From: Albugo candida
Taxonomy: Eukaryota; Oomycota; Peronosporomycetes; Albuginales
Assembly (NCBI GenBank): GCA_040437565.1
Contig: JBDOQK010000006.1
Location: forward strand, 620,001-684,000
Length of the DNA stretch: 64,000 bases
Direction of reading: 5' to 3'
Shown here one piece after another: positions 1 through 10,313 of the stretch (positions are counted from its first letter, which is position 1; every line of letters begins with the position of its first letter). The notes below the pieces were generated by a model that saw nothing but the letters and a program-made list of their open reading frames with translations, was not told the origin of the DNA and did no database searches. A program made the position numbers and the translations under genes.

Positions 1-1748
1 GTATATCTGAATTTCCATAGTAAATCTTTGTCTTCGTTCTTCAAAGAGTCCGTGGGAGTTGCTAGTAATACCTCAATACGAGCTTTCTCGTTTCTGGAAG
101 GTTTGAGATTCGGATCGATCGATCCGCGCAGAATATCTCGAGCAAGTTTTCGGTACTTTCGCTCCGCCGGATTTTCAGCATTCATATCAGGATCCCAAAT
201 AGAAATCAATAATCCTGGATCTGATNNNNNNNNNNNNNNNNNNNNNNNNNNNNNNNNNNNNNNNNNNNNNNNNNNNNNNNNNNNNNNNNNNNNNNNNNNN
301 NNNNNNNNNNNNNNNNNNNNNNNNNCAAGAAGCTTGAGAGCATCGGCAATATCGATTTCACACCACTGATGCAATAAATCAATTGCTTGTTTGACTTCTG
401 TTTCATCATTCCAGTCCACAGAGAGTAGAAATTTGATAACTGCTTTTTTATTATCCGTCAATGTATATCTGAATTTCCATAGTAAATCTTTGTCTTCGTT
501 CTTCAAAGAGTCCGTGGGAGTTGCTAGTAATACCTCAATACGAGCTTTCTCGTTTCTGGAAGGTTTGAGATTCGGATCGATCGATCCGCGCAGAATATCT
601 CGAGCAAGTTTTCGGTACTTTCGCTCCGCCGGATTTTCAGCATTCATATCAGGATCCCAAATAGAAATCAATAATCCTGGATCTGATGAAGATAGGTGGA
701 ATTTCCCTGGTGTCATTCCAGTTGTCGAAACTGCTGATGTCGTATCTGAATCGTGAAGGTAATTGATACCGCCTGCTCCATTCGTGCTAGTATGAGCTCC
801 ATTACTTGCCAGGCTCCCATAATGACCCATTGTTGCGGTTCTCTTAGGCAAATTGTATTCTCCTGTCGTAGTCGTAGTCGAACCAGTAGAATTGGCTGCG
901 ACCGTATGAGCCATAAGATTTCTTTGTGAGTAAGGTTCTTCCTCATAAATGACCGGGTATTCGAAAAAGGGCATCTCAATCCACAGCACAGCGTGGTCTC
1001 GATATACACAAAACGGACTCCAAGGCTCATTTTGTCCAGGTGGCTCGTACCCTCGTCTTATTCTCGATATTCTCCTATCTGTCACCCCATCCATCCATTC
1101 GTTACTTGGAATTTCCTTCCGATCATATTTCTCTCTTAACTTATCTAATCGAAAGCATTCTTGTTTATTCCACTCATCATCCACTTCAAAGGGTGTCGTA
1201 GAGGCTGGAGACGGATCTGCTTCTCGATCCTTCCAAATACGAAGTCCCTGAAGACCATCTCGCAAAACGCCATGGTGCGTGAATAGAGGGATTGTGCTTC
1301 CCCCCAGTGGTGTCCATCCAACACCCCATACATTCACAACCAAATGCGCGTGACGCGTCAGATCGCGATAATTAAGCGGGAAAGATAGCCATTCGTTCCA
1401 ATATAAGCTTGTTTCACTACATTTAGTCGGCCCTTTAGTGCTGATTAACATCGGGTGCATTGGTAAGCCGTCGGAGAAAATCTGTGCCGTCACAAAAACT
1501 TCACTCATTGCAGAATCACGTAATTGCTCGAGTTCATTGCCTACAAATTGCTCTAGACTCAGACGATACAAATCAAAGGATAAAAAGGTGGACTTTGTTT
1601 CGACATCTTTATTATTGGAAAGGTTTTCTACTGATGAAAGCGGACCGCAAAACGGTGACAATTCAATGTAAGATATCTTGATCCGAATACTAGATTTTAT
1701 GCCGCTGCTGAGATAGTATCGATATTCGCGCATTCCGCCGTATATCAT
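1..1748 (-). CDS. VPS34: VPS34 class III phosphatidylinositol 3-kinase, N-terminal part
   Basis: The product phosphorylates phosphatidylinositol to PI3P on endosomes and autophagosomes. Reading starts at the ATG at 1748 (MIYGGMREYRYYLSSGIK); an in-frame stop lies just upstream at 1775. About 474 codons run without a stop to the gap at 226-325. A C2 domain is visible (YWNEWLSFPLNYRDL, then VVNVWGVGWTPLGG). It is followed by the start of the helical PIK domain (DLLWKFRYTLT, VIKFLLSVDWND, WCEIDIADALKLL). These blocks are typical of VPS34 rather than class I PI3-kinases. The kinase domain would lie left of the window. Bases 1-225 repeat 463-687, so the left 325 bp are an unmerged contig overlap and not a second exon. 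No intron is needed in the visible part. It sits 128 bp downstream of the FYVE-GAF gene on the same strand. Confidence 0.92.
   Translation of the reverse strand, partial: MIYGGMREYRYYLSSGIKSSIRIKISYIELSPFCGPLSSVENLSNNKDVETKSTFLSFDLYRLSLEQFVGNELEQLRDSAMSEVFVTAQIFSDGLPMHPMLISTKGPTKCSETSLYWNEWLSFPLNYRDLTRHAHLVVNVWGVGWTPLGGSTIPLFTHHGVLRDGLQGLRIWKDREADPSPASTTPFEVDDEWNKQECFRLDKLREKYDRKEIPSNEWMDGVTDRRISRIRRGYEPPGQNEPWSPFCVYRDHAVLWIEMPFFEYPVIYEEEPYSQRNLMAHTVAANSTGSTTTTTGEYNLPKRTATMGHYGSLASNGAHTSTNGAGGINYLHDSDTTSAVSTTGMTPGKFHLSSSDPGLLISIWDPDMNAENPAERKYRKLARDILRGSIDPNLKPSRNEKARIEVLLATPTDSLKNEDKDLLWKFRYTLTDNKKAVIKFLLSVDWNDETEVKQAIDLLHQWCEIDIADALKLLXXXXXXXXXXXXXXXXXXXXXXXXXXXXXXXXXXSDPGLLISIWDPDMNAENPAERKYRKLARDILRGSIDPNLKPSRNEKARIEVLLATPTDSLKNEDKDLLWKFRY
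226..325. other. Assembly gap, 100 N, flanked by duplicated contig ends
   Basis: Bases 1-225 are the same as 463-687 (offset 462). The two contigs overlap by at least 225 bp and were scaffolded without merging. Confidence 0.95.
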
Positions 1749-1876
1749 CGTTCGATTTCGACTCTTAGCGAATTACGTGTGGTCGAAGGATATTGGTAAT
1801 ACTGGTAATATTTACTTTTATAACGCCGCCATCGTTTCTCCCATCCTAATCGTCCTGTTCTAAGTGAACAAAAGCA

Positions 1877-3242
1877 TTATTCTCCCTCAGTGAGAGCATC
1901 TAACTTGGCTTCCATTCGGGCCATTGCAGTCGCCAATTTATCGATATCCGCGGTATGCTGACCTAATGTATGGAACATAGCGCCTTGTTGTGTCGCAAGC
2001 TGCTGTTGTGTTTCTGTTGTACGACACAGAAGATCCATCAACATTGTCTCCATCTTTGGACCTGTAGTGACTTGACCATCTCCCATTGCGCCTGTTGCCA
2101 CAATTTCTTGTGTATGTGTTGAAGCGGGTGGCGCGACCGAGGGAACTACCTGATTTTCTACAGCAATATTGGATGAGCGGTTTGTTTCTACAGTTCTTGG
2201 GTTCCCTTTATGAATCTGTTCAACAGGTGCTGCTACTTCATTTTTGCGATCCTCTAAATTCTTCATGGCTACATTCGATAATTTTTCCAGCGTCGCAATA
2301 TCGCAAGAATTGCGCGGCTGTGTGTCGAAAACAAACACCGTACCCAAAACATGTCCTGAAGGCGTACAAATGGGTGCTCCTGCATAAAATCTGATTTTCG
2401 CAGCACCAGTGACCAAAGGATTCTTTGCAAATCTTTTATCGGTCAGAGTATCCATCACTACCATTGGCTCCTTGGACATAATTGCATGTGCACCGAACGA
2501 CACTGATCGAGGTACTTCATTTTGTGCTAGACCGACGCTTGCCTTGAACCATTCTCGGTCTTCATCGATCAGACTCACAGCAGCGATGGGACTTTTCAAA
2601 GCATTACTTGCTAGATCACAAATAATATCAAAAACGTCTTCACTTGGAGTATCCATGATATCAAAACTACGCAAAACTTCTAGTCTTTCAGGTTCTCCAA
2701 TCACCATGGGGGGTTTCGGCCATGGATGATCCCACGTAAAGTCTAATGGATACTCACACTCGGAGCGAGGATAGTCTCTTGCGACTTGAGTCAAATCCTC
2801 TGAATCTGCTATGGGAGATTGAAAATTTCGTGCGTCCCATCGTTCTTCACTTGGTGGTGGGGTGGACTCAGATGACGTTGTGACTGGGGGCGCTTGTGGA
2901 TTGGCTTGATTACTCGCATGTGATAGGATGCACGACATGCACACACGGACTAACGATCGACCAATCACGGGCAGTTCTGCTTCCTTTTTTAGTGTACAGT
3001 TTCCGCATACTACTTCCCCACACTAATACACTGGCTTAGAATTTCATCAAACAGATAAAATATTTGCTATTGTGTACCTTTCGACAATGATGTTTTCTTC
3101 GAAATCGTGTGAAATTCCTAGTGCAAACGTGACATCGATATCGCTCAGTATCGAGCACCCAGTCGTCTTGATGACGTAATTGATCAATCGTTAGAACATC
3201 GCTACTTCCCATGACATTTCCTTTTGTACCCCGACGTGCCAT
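1877..3242 (-). CDS. FYVE zinc finger-GAF domain protein
   Basis: Two exons, 3242-3078 and 3022-1877, with a 55-nt intron (3023-3077, GT-AG) placed inside the zinc finger. Splicing joins RKHHCRK to CGEVVCGNC and gives a complete FYVE finger (DDWVLD, RRKHHCR, paired CxxC, final VRVCMSC) of about residues 21-85. FYVE fingers bind PI3P on endosomal membranes. A proline/serine linker follows, then a GAF domain at about residues 160-310 (LRSFDIMDTPSEDVFD, AAVSLIDEDREWFKASVG, KIRFYAGAPI, GTVFVFD). The C-terminus is a predicted coiled coil (ATAMARMEAKLDALTEGE). Total 436 residues. The ATG at 3242 is used; a TTG four codons upstream is not. The GAF ligand cannot be read from sequence. The adjacent VPS34 gene makes the lipid that this protein should bind. 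Confidence 0.9.
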
Positions 3243-4235
3243 TCTATCAGGCAACCTGCGCGAAACGAAACCACAAATAGTATAATTAGAAGTTGAGACA
3301 ATTAGCTACGTAATTTTGCGCTTTGAAGTTAACCTCTGATCTTATCGTGTCAGCGGGCGGTACGAGGTACTATTACACAATATCGGCACTCCGCACGATC
3401 GTTTTTGATCAACTTTTCTTGTTCTTATGATGTAATTCCACGCTTGGATAGTGATTCTGATTACACTTTTTGACTGACCTTTTCTATAACAGAAATAGAT
3501 TTTCAAAAAAACAAAGTTGGAAACGACCGTTTGGTATATGATTACCTTTTGTGGCAGATTAAAAAAATTCCAGATTGTGTGAAACGCCTCAATTACAAGC
3601 GATTTGATTGACTAGGGTAAATGATTCTCCCAGAGAATAAACACGAGTATTTATTGTTTCCTTTCCTCCTCCTCTCTACTCTAGACGGGAAGGCTTCGAC
3701 AGGTGGTAAATATGTGCGTTTGGTGTGTCACGGGTCATCCCGCCTATGTCCATACAAATATGAATCCAAGATTTCTTTGGATAAACGCGTATAGGGTAGC
3801 AAAACAAATTTTGCACGGCTTTTACGTGATGCAGCTCTGATCCTATTTCTGATTACAGAAATTGGTCCATGAGATTGTAATCGGTAATACCCGGAATAAA
3901 CGACTTTTAGTATAAACTTGAACCTAATTCTGTAAAGAGCCTAGACGACGCGATCTTTTGCCGGCCGTACCTCTGAACAAGCTCGCCCATTAGCTGCAAG
4001 CCCTACGTGTGACCATATCCATTTAGATCATATAAATAGTATAATTGGATATCCCAAACATGCGCGCTCAGTGTGCGACATGTTGAAGTCATGACTGTAC
4101 AAGAATTTTACACGAAGCAGAGAGTCTTAATCAAAAATTTTAACGGCAGGGCATCATCGTCGCTGGGACATTTAATGTAAACATTTTGATTGTTTCAGAG
4201 TACATGTGATCGAACAAAGGCTTTTTGCATGTATA
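3243..4235. other. Intergenic region between divergent genes
   Basis: About 990 bp between the start of the FYVE-GAF gene (minus) and the start of the acidic protein gene (plus), so it holds both promoters. It has no convincing coding frame, RNA gene or repeat. Confidence 0.6.
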
Positions 4236-5591
4236 ATGAGTACCACGTCGGATAGCGACACAAGCAGCTCAAGCAGTAGTGATTCGAGTACCTCATCATC
4301 GGACGAGGACAATGTCGACGTGTCACACACCAAATTAGGAGCTGTCGAAATGCAAACCAATTCTCCTGTGTCAGAGCCAACTCCATATAATTCCGACGTG
4401 CGTATTCAGACGATATTACAAGCACAATCAGCCATAGCACCGCTGTTAAAACTAGAGGCACTATACGCTCAGGATAAAAAAAAACTTGTAGAAAGCAGGT
4501 TACGAAATGGGGATATACCGGCCCTCAATACTATGAAGTGTAAACGACTAGCACCCTTTATACCTGATGATAGTATACAACGGGAGAAATTACTTGATAC
4601 AGAATACTTGGATGAGGAGGACGCCGAGGAACAAGAAATGGCTCGGTCCACCGCCGACGAATGTGAAGCAGATGAGATGGAAACTATGCACATGATAGGG
4701 GAAGAGGAAGCGAAATCTGAAGACTCAGATGGATTTGACGATGATGCAGAAGCAGTGTTACATGAAGAGATAATGCAAGCAAGGAAAGATGGAATGTTTG
4801 AATTTGGAATCGATATTCCAACGAAAATTATTGATTATCCGTATCCGGACTATTTGATCCGGGCCGCAGCTATGATGACTAAGGAGAATGTGTTCGGAAA
4901 GCATCCTCAAAAGTTCGTCTATTGCAACAATCTTATGGTACGTGAGCTGACATTGGACGCAGGCGTTTGCTTGAAACATCATGTTGGGTACAGATTAGTC
5001 CTAAGCAATGGAACAAGTTGGAGCGTGATACAGTATCTGCTGAAAAACAACTCTTTGAAAAAAGAAAAGAAGCAGAGGCCGTCGCGCTTGCTATTGAGAA
5101 GAAAAAGTAAGTGAATCGTATGTGACGGAAATATAAAGCTGATAGTATTATCGTGAAGGATACAGGAAAAAGTTGCAGCTGAACTTGCTCAAACGCTAAA
5201 GCAGCTTGAGGACGGGCAAGATCAAAACAGTGATAAAAATGCGTGCAACGATGACCAAGGAATGAAGGAACTCACTCCAGACAAATTAAAAGAGAAACCA
5301 ACGATGAAAGTATCGAGTATTGCTGTGGAGTTTTCTGGAAAGCACACAAAACCGCAAAAAAGCATTTCGTCCATTGGGAAGAAGCGAGCGATACCATGTG
5401 ATTCGACTTCGATATGTAACAAAGTACAAAAATCATCCAATATCGCAGGATCAGAAATTACAAAGTCTGATAATGAACAGCCATCAGTCGTTTCTATTAG
5501 CAGACCCAGCTCAAGCTCATCATCCTCGTCTTCTTCTATGGTTGATGATGATAGTTCGACGAGCACAAGTGACGATGAAGTAGAAATGTAG
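4236..5591 (+). CDS. Acidic serine-rich protein of unknown function
   Basis: I do not recognise the family. Three exons, 4236-4912, 4963-5106 and 5159-5591, give 417 residues; introns are 50 and 52 nt, both GT-AG and both in phase 2. The N-terminus is a serine/aspartate tract (TSSSSSSDSSTSSSDEDN). An acidic region follows (about residues 120-185). The core has FEFGIDIPTKIIDYPYPDYL and then, across the first intron, PQKRLLETSCWVQISPKQWN. A charged coiled coil spans the second intron (KLERDTVSAEKQLFEKRKE, then EKVAAELAQTLKQLEDG). The C-terminus is again a serine run and acidic (SDDEVEM). The composition suggests a phosphorylated nuclear or chaperone-like protein, but that is only an inference. 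The start is the ATG at 4236. Splice sites were chosen because they restore the conserved-looking core and keep the frame open. Confidence 0.7.
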
Positions 5592-5648
5592 ACTGGTGAT
5601 GGCAGAATTACAAATTAGCTGGTGATGTGTACTCACAAATGATTATCC

Positions 5649-6449
5649 TTAACAACGTCTATTCCTTCCTTCATTTTCAGCCCACAAGGCCGCTGATTTT
5701 TTGCCCAGCTCGAATATTTGATCCAAGACAAAAGCTTCGGGAGGGAATAATGCAAAGCGTGCCAACTCCCAAATGGTGAAAGGAAAGTCTGGATCTATAG
5801 AAGGGGATATGTTGTAATCAAGTCGGCGCAAAAGATGAGCGTGAAAGACGCATACTTTAGTGTAGCCAGTCATCTCTGGTACAATATTGTATAAACCACC
5901 ATCGATATAAAAATGGCCGCGGAAAGGAGTCCAGAATTGCTTCGTCAGATAAAAGGGAACATGGCATGACGCCACGATCGCGCCATAAAGGTCGTCAACC
6001 GAGTCGAATTTGTCGGCGTACAACAATTCCCATTTCGGCCAAATCTGCTGCGTGACAATTGTCAGCCGCTCAGATAATGTATCAATGTCGACGGAATCAT
6101 AAAAGCGCTCTTTGAATAAATGACGCAATCTCGGCTCTAATCTTCCCCAAGTGCCCTCATTTCTACAAAGTCCCGCCATTGTTTTCACGTCATTTTGTAC
6201 AGCAACAAGATCTTGATCCGCAGCGATCGCAAGTGCTGTGATTGCGCCCCCAGAAGCCCCAGATACCTTTGACTTTGATGTAAGCAGACCTCTTTCTTGA
6301 AGATACACTGCGACTCCTAAATGATAAGAAATAAGAAATCCGGCACCGCTAAAGGCGAAGTTAAGATCCGAGTTCGAGCTAACGTCTGTGCTCGATTTGC
6401 GGATCCATCGAACTCCCCGAACGGAAGCGAATCTTTTACCAATTCTCAT
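5649..6449 (-). CDS. Patatin-like phospholipase / acylglycerol lipase
   Basis: A serine hydrolase of the patatin (PNPLA) family that cleaves acyl chains from glycerolipids. The fold signatures are present: the oxyanion loop (FAFSGAGFLISYHLGV), the nucleophile elbow GASGG with the catalytic serine, and the DGGLYNIVP motif with the catalytic aspartate. The layout resembles animal PNPLA1-5 and fungal triacylglycerol lipases rather than plant patatin. Start taken at the ATG at 6449 (MRIGKRFASVRGVRWIRK), giving 266 residues. The basic leader could be a mitochondrial targeting sequence. The frame stays open 30 codons further up to a GTG at 6539 but has no ATG there. Single exon. It is head-to-head with the jouberin-like gene. 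Confidence 0.85.
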   Translation of the reverse strand: MRIGKRFASVRGVRWIRKSSTDVSSNSDLNFAFSGAGFLISYHLGVAVYLQERGLLTSKSKVSGASGGAITALAIAADQDLVAVQNDVKTMAGLCRNEGTWGRLEPRLRHLFKERFYDSVDIDTLSERLTIVTQQIWPKWELLYADKFDSVDDLYGAIVASCHVPFYLTKQFWTPFRGHFYIDGGLYNIVPEMTGYTKVCVFHAHLLRRLDYNISPSIDPDFPFTIWELARFALFPPEAFVLDQIFELGKKSAALWAENEGRNRRC

Positions 6450-6717
6450 AATCGATTTGTGGTAATGTTCCCAGGCGACAAAATTTATAGTTAAACTGGT
6501 AACCACTTGTTGTGAGGTCCGTCTGAAGACTCGATACACTCTCTGGTTAGTGAGGTTTCCTCGTCTTTATGTGTTTGTTATCCAGCTGCATGTTCGCTTC
6601 AGTCTGAATGGCGATAGAATGTAAAGAGATTTGATACGAAAGCAGTAATCAGTGAGAAGAATAGGACGCAAATTGGAGAAGTGTAGCGCCGAGATAGTTG
6701 GTCGAAAATATTTATAG
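6450..6717. promoter_or_regulatory. Short shared upstream region of two divergent genes
   Basis: Only 268 bp separate the start codons of the lipase (minus) and the jouberin-like gene (plus), so both promoters must lie here or overlap. No specific factor site is identified. Confidence 0.5.
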
Positions 6718-9253
6718 ATGACGACTACAGCATCGGCAACGAATATTGAGAAAGAGGGAAATCAGAGTAGTTTGCAGAGAGCTCAGCAACCTATCCAGAG
6801 ATCTATTGTAAGGAAAATTGAGAAGAACAATGTTTCTATGGAAGGAACAGATATCAGGATGCAAACGAAATCAAGCTTACTGGATCATGACGCGACTGGC
6901 GTAGCTTTTCATCACGGGCAAGTTTGCTGGAAGAGTTTTATGAGGAAGCTATTGCCTTGCTCACGATGGAGGCATGATAAGCAGTCTCGGCTTCTAGAAA
7001 TTCGGCAAAGGCTTCTGTTACAGAATGAACATGTGCATCATATGATAAGCACCACGATCCAAAACTTTTGTCTGACCAATTCATATGTGAGTTTTCACAT
7101 AGCCGATATGATCGTACCATGCTCTCGATACAATTATAAATATGAGCCTTTGTCTATCTATCTCCACGTCCTCGATATCGTAACAGGTCACACTATACAT
7201 CCTTCCGAGCGAGTTTTATCATCGCCTTCAGCACATGCAAATACATATCTGGAGAAAGCAGCCTTTGTGTGGAATATCAGAATCGATACATCAATTCCAT
7301 TCGAAAAGTTTCTATCGCCACAGACCTTAGTCTTGATGGAAGTGATCCATGAGAAGCATACCAAAAATCACGGGAACTCGAAGCCGGGTAATCCAGATAT
7401 GATGACATGTAGACCATCTGATGAGAAACAGCATATTGCATGGGCATTTTATCGCGTCATATCTGAGAATGGAAAATTGAAACTCGATACATTCAGAGAT
7501 GATGTTTTTGAATCAACAAATAAACAGCCAATTTGTTGCCAATTATTCCATTATCAGCAATTATCGCAGGACGATTTAAGAGGATACCAAAGTCAAATGA
7601 TTGCTAGTACCAATAACGCGACCATCCCTCGAGTGTATTTCCAGTTTCTCAATCAGAAGCGGACGCTCTTCCCTTCAGATCTTTGCATATTCATCAACGC
7701 TACTGACGAGTCGAATTTATTGGAAACACAGACAAAAAATAGCGAGTCAGTTCTTTCTAATTCAGGCCAGACTGAAGCTGCATCGAGCAATTCGAGTGAC
7801 AATGAAGCTTCTCCTACCATAGTCAATCTGATGGCTAATTGTATGCGAGGGCCGTCAAAGCCTTGCTTGATTCCACATCGAGTGTTATGCAAATTACCCA
7901 CGGGAACGCTGAGTCCTTCTTGCATCGCGTTTTGCAAAAATGGTACATACCTCGCTGCAGGAGTTTATTGTGAACAAGAATGTTTACTGTATATCTATCG
8001 AGTGAGTACGGGTCAGTTGTGCAGCGTGGGGCATGGTCATCAGCGAGTCATTCAAACAATTGAATGGAATCCTCAGTCGTCTTCAATGTTGCTAACTGCA
8101 TCATCTGATGGCACCGCTCGAGTTTGGTCGATTGTTTGTCACAATTCGAAAGATAGAATCGTTCACCTCCAAAGCATCTTTCAGCATTTCCCGGTGTCAT
8201 GTATAGTCTTCTGTGCTATTTTCGGAGAGTATAATGACCAAAATTTCTGTTACACTGGCGCCTCTGACGGGAATATCCGAATCTGGAACTTGCAGAGCCA
8301 GCAATTTGTCGGATATTTGTCACCCACCAAGTCAAATGATCATGAGAATGAAGGAGGTTGCATCCCAGCTCATGAAAATGCCGCTGTTCATTGCCTTCGA
8401 GTGAATGAAGAACGTACTCAACTATACAGCGGCGATTCCCTGGGACGCGTGTTCGTATGGACAAATGAAAGTAGCTCGTCCACATCACAGTACTTCTGTT
8501 TTAATGTCACAAAGATTATTGATTGTCGTCTCCTTGGTGGAATCAGCATCATTTCAATAAACCTTCACCCACGGAAGCAAAATCTACTCCTTCAGGCACA
8601 TCCGAATGTCGTATTAGAACTTGATTTACGTTCATATTTATTATTGAATACTCGATACGAACGAATCAACTGCAAACAATTTATGCACCAGACAGTATTC
8701 AGTCCTGATGGGAGATATGTTCTAATTGGCTCCGATTCGGGTTCTCCTTGCCTTTTTACGACATCATACCAACAGAATATTCGATACTCAACTTGGAAGG
8801 CACCATTGATGCTATTTGATGCTATGTGCACCGTTAGCTGGCATCCTTCTGCTCATATTGTCGCTGTTGGATCATGCGGTCAGTATGCTATCTCATTTTT
8901 GCTTTTGGTTTCTTCATAACGGGTAGACATGAATGCTTGCAAAATTAGATGTACATGGGGGATACGCGATATCGCTTTTAGGAGCTTCTGAAGAAGACGA
9001 GGAGGAGCAAAATGTGTTTCTGGTACTTCAATACCTTATCCATCATTTCGTGAACTTATGCTATTCTATCGTATAGCAGAAATTGATGATAACAAAAGCG
9101 GCCAGATCCTCGATGCGAAATGACGGGCCCATTATCCCCGCGGTTGCCGAGACCGTTAATTTGTTGAAACACAGTGAGCAAATGAGGCAGCTTTTATACC
9201 AAACACGCGAGCATCTCGGTGCGCGAATCAGTAAAAGTCACACGAAAGCGTAG
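6718..9253 (+). CDS. AHI1: Jouberin (AHI1)-like WD40 ciliary protein
   Basis: Jouberin acts at the ciliary transition zone. The N-terminal third is basic. A C2-like jouberin domain follows at about residues 115-340 (FVWNIRIDTSIPFEKFL, QHIAWAFYRVISENGKL, RVYFQFLNQKRTLFP). WD40 repeats cover about 390-735 (GHGHQRVIQTIEWNPQSS, TASSDGTARVWSI, GASDGNIRIWNL, YSGDSLGRVFVW). Exon 1 is 6718-8878; an intron at 8879-8948 leads in frame to an acidic segment (SLLGASEEDEEEQN). I prefer a further intron at 9023-9076 and a last exon 9077-9253 that ends in a helical tail (803 residues in all); unspliced, the protein stops at 9076. No SH3 domain, found in the human protein, is visible. Bases 8992-9321 recur at 9422-9751 as a contig overlap, with two adjacent mismatches. 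Presence fits an organism with flagellated spores. Confidence 0.82.
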
Positions 9254-9321
9254 GGATCCGAAATGGGAGGTGGCCGAGTGTCTTGTGAGATCATTAAAAA
9301 CGCATTTTTGTCTGCCTCAAT

Positions 9322-9421
9322 NNNNNNNNNNNNNNNNNNNNNNNNNNNNNNNNNNNNNNNNNNNNNNNNNNNNNNNNNNNNNNNNNNNNNNNNNNNNNNN
9401 NNNNNNNNNNNNNNNNNNNNN
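9322..9421. other. Assembly gap, 100 N, flanked by duplicated contig ends
   Basis: 8992-9321 recur at 9422-9751 (330 bp, offset 430). They differ only at 9254-9255 against 9684-9685 (gg against aa). Confidence 0.95.
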
Positions 9422-10213
9422 AGAAGACGAGGAGGAGCAAAATGTGTTTCTGGTACTTCAATACCTTATCCATCATTTCGTGAACTTATGCTATTCTATC
9501 GTATAGCAGAAATTGATGATAACAAAAGCGGCCAGATCCTCGATGCGAAATGACGGGCCCATTATCCCCGCGGTTGCCGAGACCGTTAATTTGTTGAAAC
9601 ACAGTGAGCAAATGAGGCAGCTTTTATACCAAACACGCGAGCATCTCGGTGCGCGAATCAGTAAAAGTCACACGAAAGCGTAGAAATCCGAAATGGGAGG
9701 TGGCCGAGTGTCTTGTGAGATCATTAAAAACGCATTTTTGTCTGCCTCAATGCTCGCTCGCTCAACGGAAAGCCGAAAGTAACTTCATCAACTGATTTTC
9801 GTGATTGATAGCAGCCAATAGCGCCCATACAAGTTGCAAGGTGCTATCTGAGTACTCAAGACGTCAGTTCTGCAAACTATTGGCTGACTGGCAACGCCAA
9901 GGTAACGGCTGTGTCGAGTTGTTGATGCATCCAATCATTCGACGGAAAGATTTCGGTCGAATTGGGGAAAGAATGAAACAATCGCAAAAGTGGAGTCTCC
10001 TGGAACAAAGCGAAGGAGAAAGGCAACACAAGGATGGTCGATATTGTATCGAAATGGGACACAGGTCATCATTATAAATTTGAGACGTTATGTAAAAACC
10101 TGAAATTATCGAACTTATGCGCCTTTTTTTGCTTGGTGTCTCTAGTTGACTGTGCTATTAAATATTTCATCTAAGCATTCAAAACAAAGTTTTGTAGACC
10201 ATATGTGTTTCAT

Positions 10214-10313
10214 NNNNNNNNNNNNNNNNNNNNNNNNNNNNNNNNNNNNNNNNNNNNNNNNNNNNNNNNNNNNNNNNNNNNNNNNNNNNNNNNNNNNNNN
10301 NNNNNNNNNNNNN
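10214..10313. other. Assembly gap, 100 N, flanked by duplicated contig ends
   Basis: 9956-10213 recur at 10314-10571 (258 bp, offset 358). Confidence 0.95.

Noticed and set aside
4236-5591. NAF1 or other H/ACA snoRNP factor
   Set aside because: The acidic and serine-rich ends are similar in composition, but the Gar1/NAF1 core motifs are not present.
8949-9076. Jouberin-like protein ending at 9076 without a last intron
   Set aside because: Possible, but the 54-nt GT-AG interval 9023-9076 fits the local intron size, keeps phase and opens a 58-codon helical tail, so the spliced form is preferred.
9261-9300. tRNA-like string GGTGGCCGAGTG, resembling the D-arm of Leu/Ser tRNAs
   Set aside because: No matching acceptor stem, anticodon arm or T-loop (GTTCGA-type) lies at the right distance. 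It recurs at 9691-9730 only because of the contig overlap.
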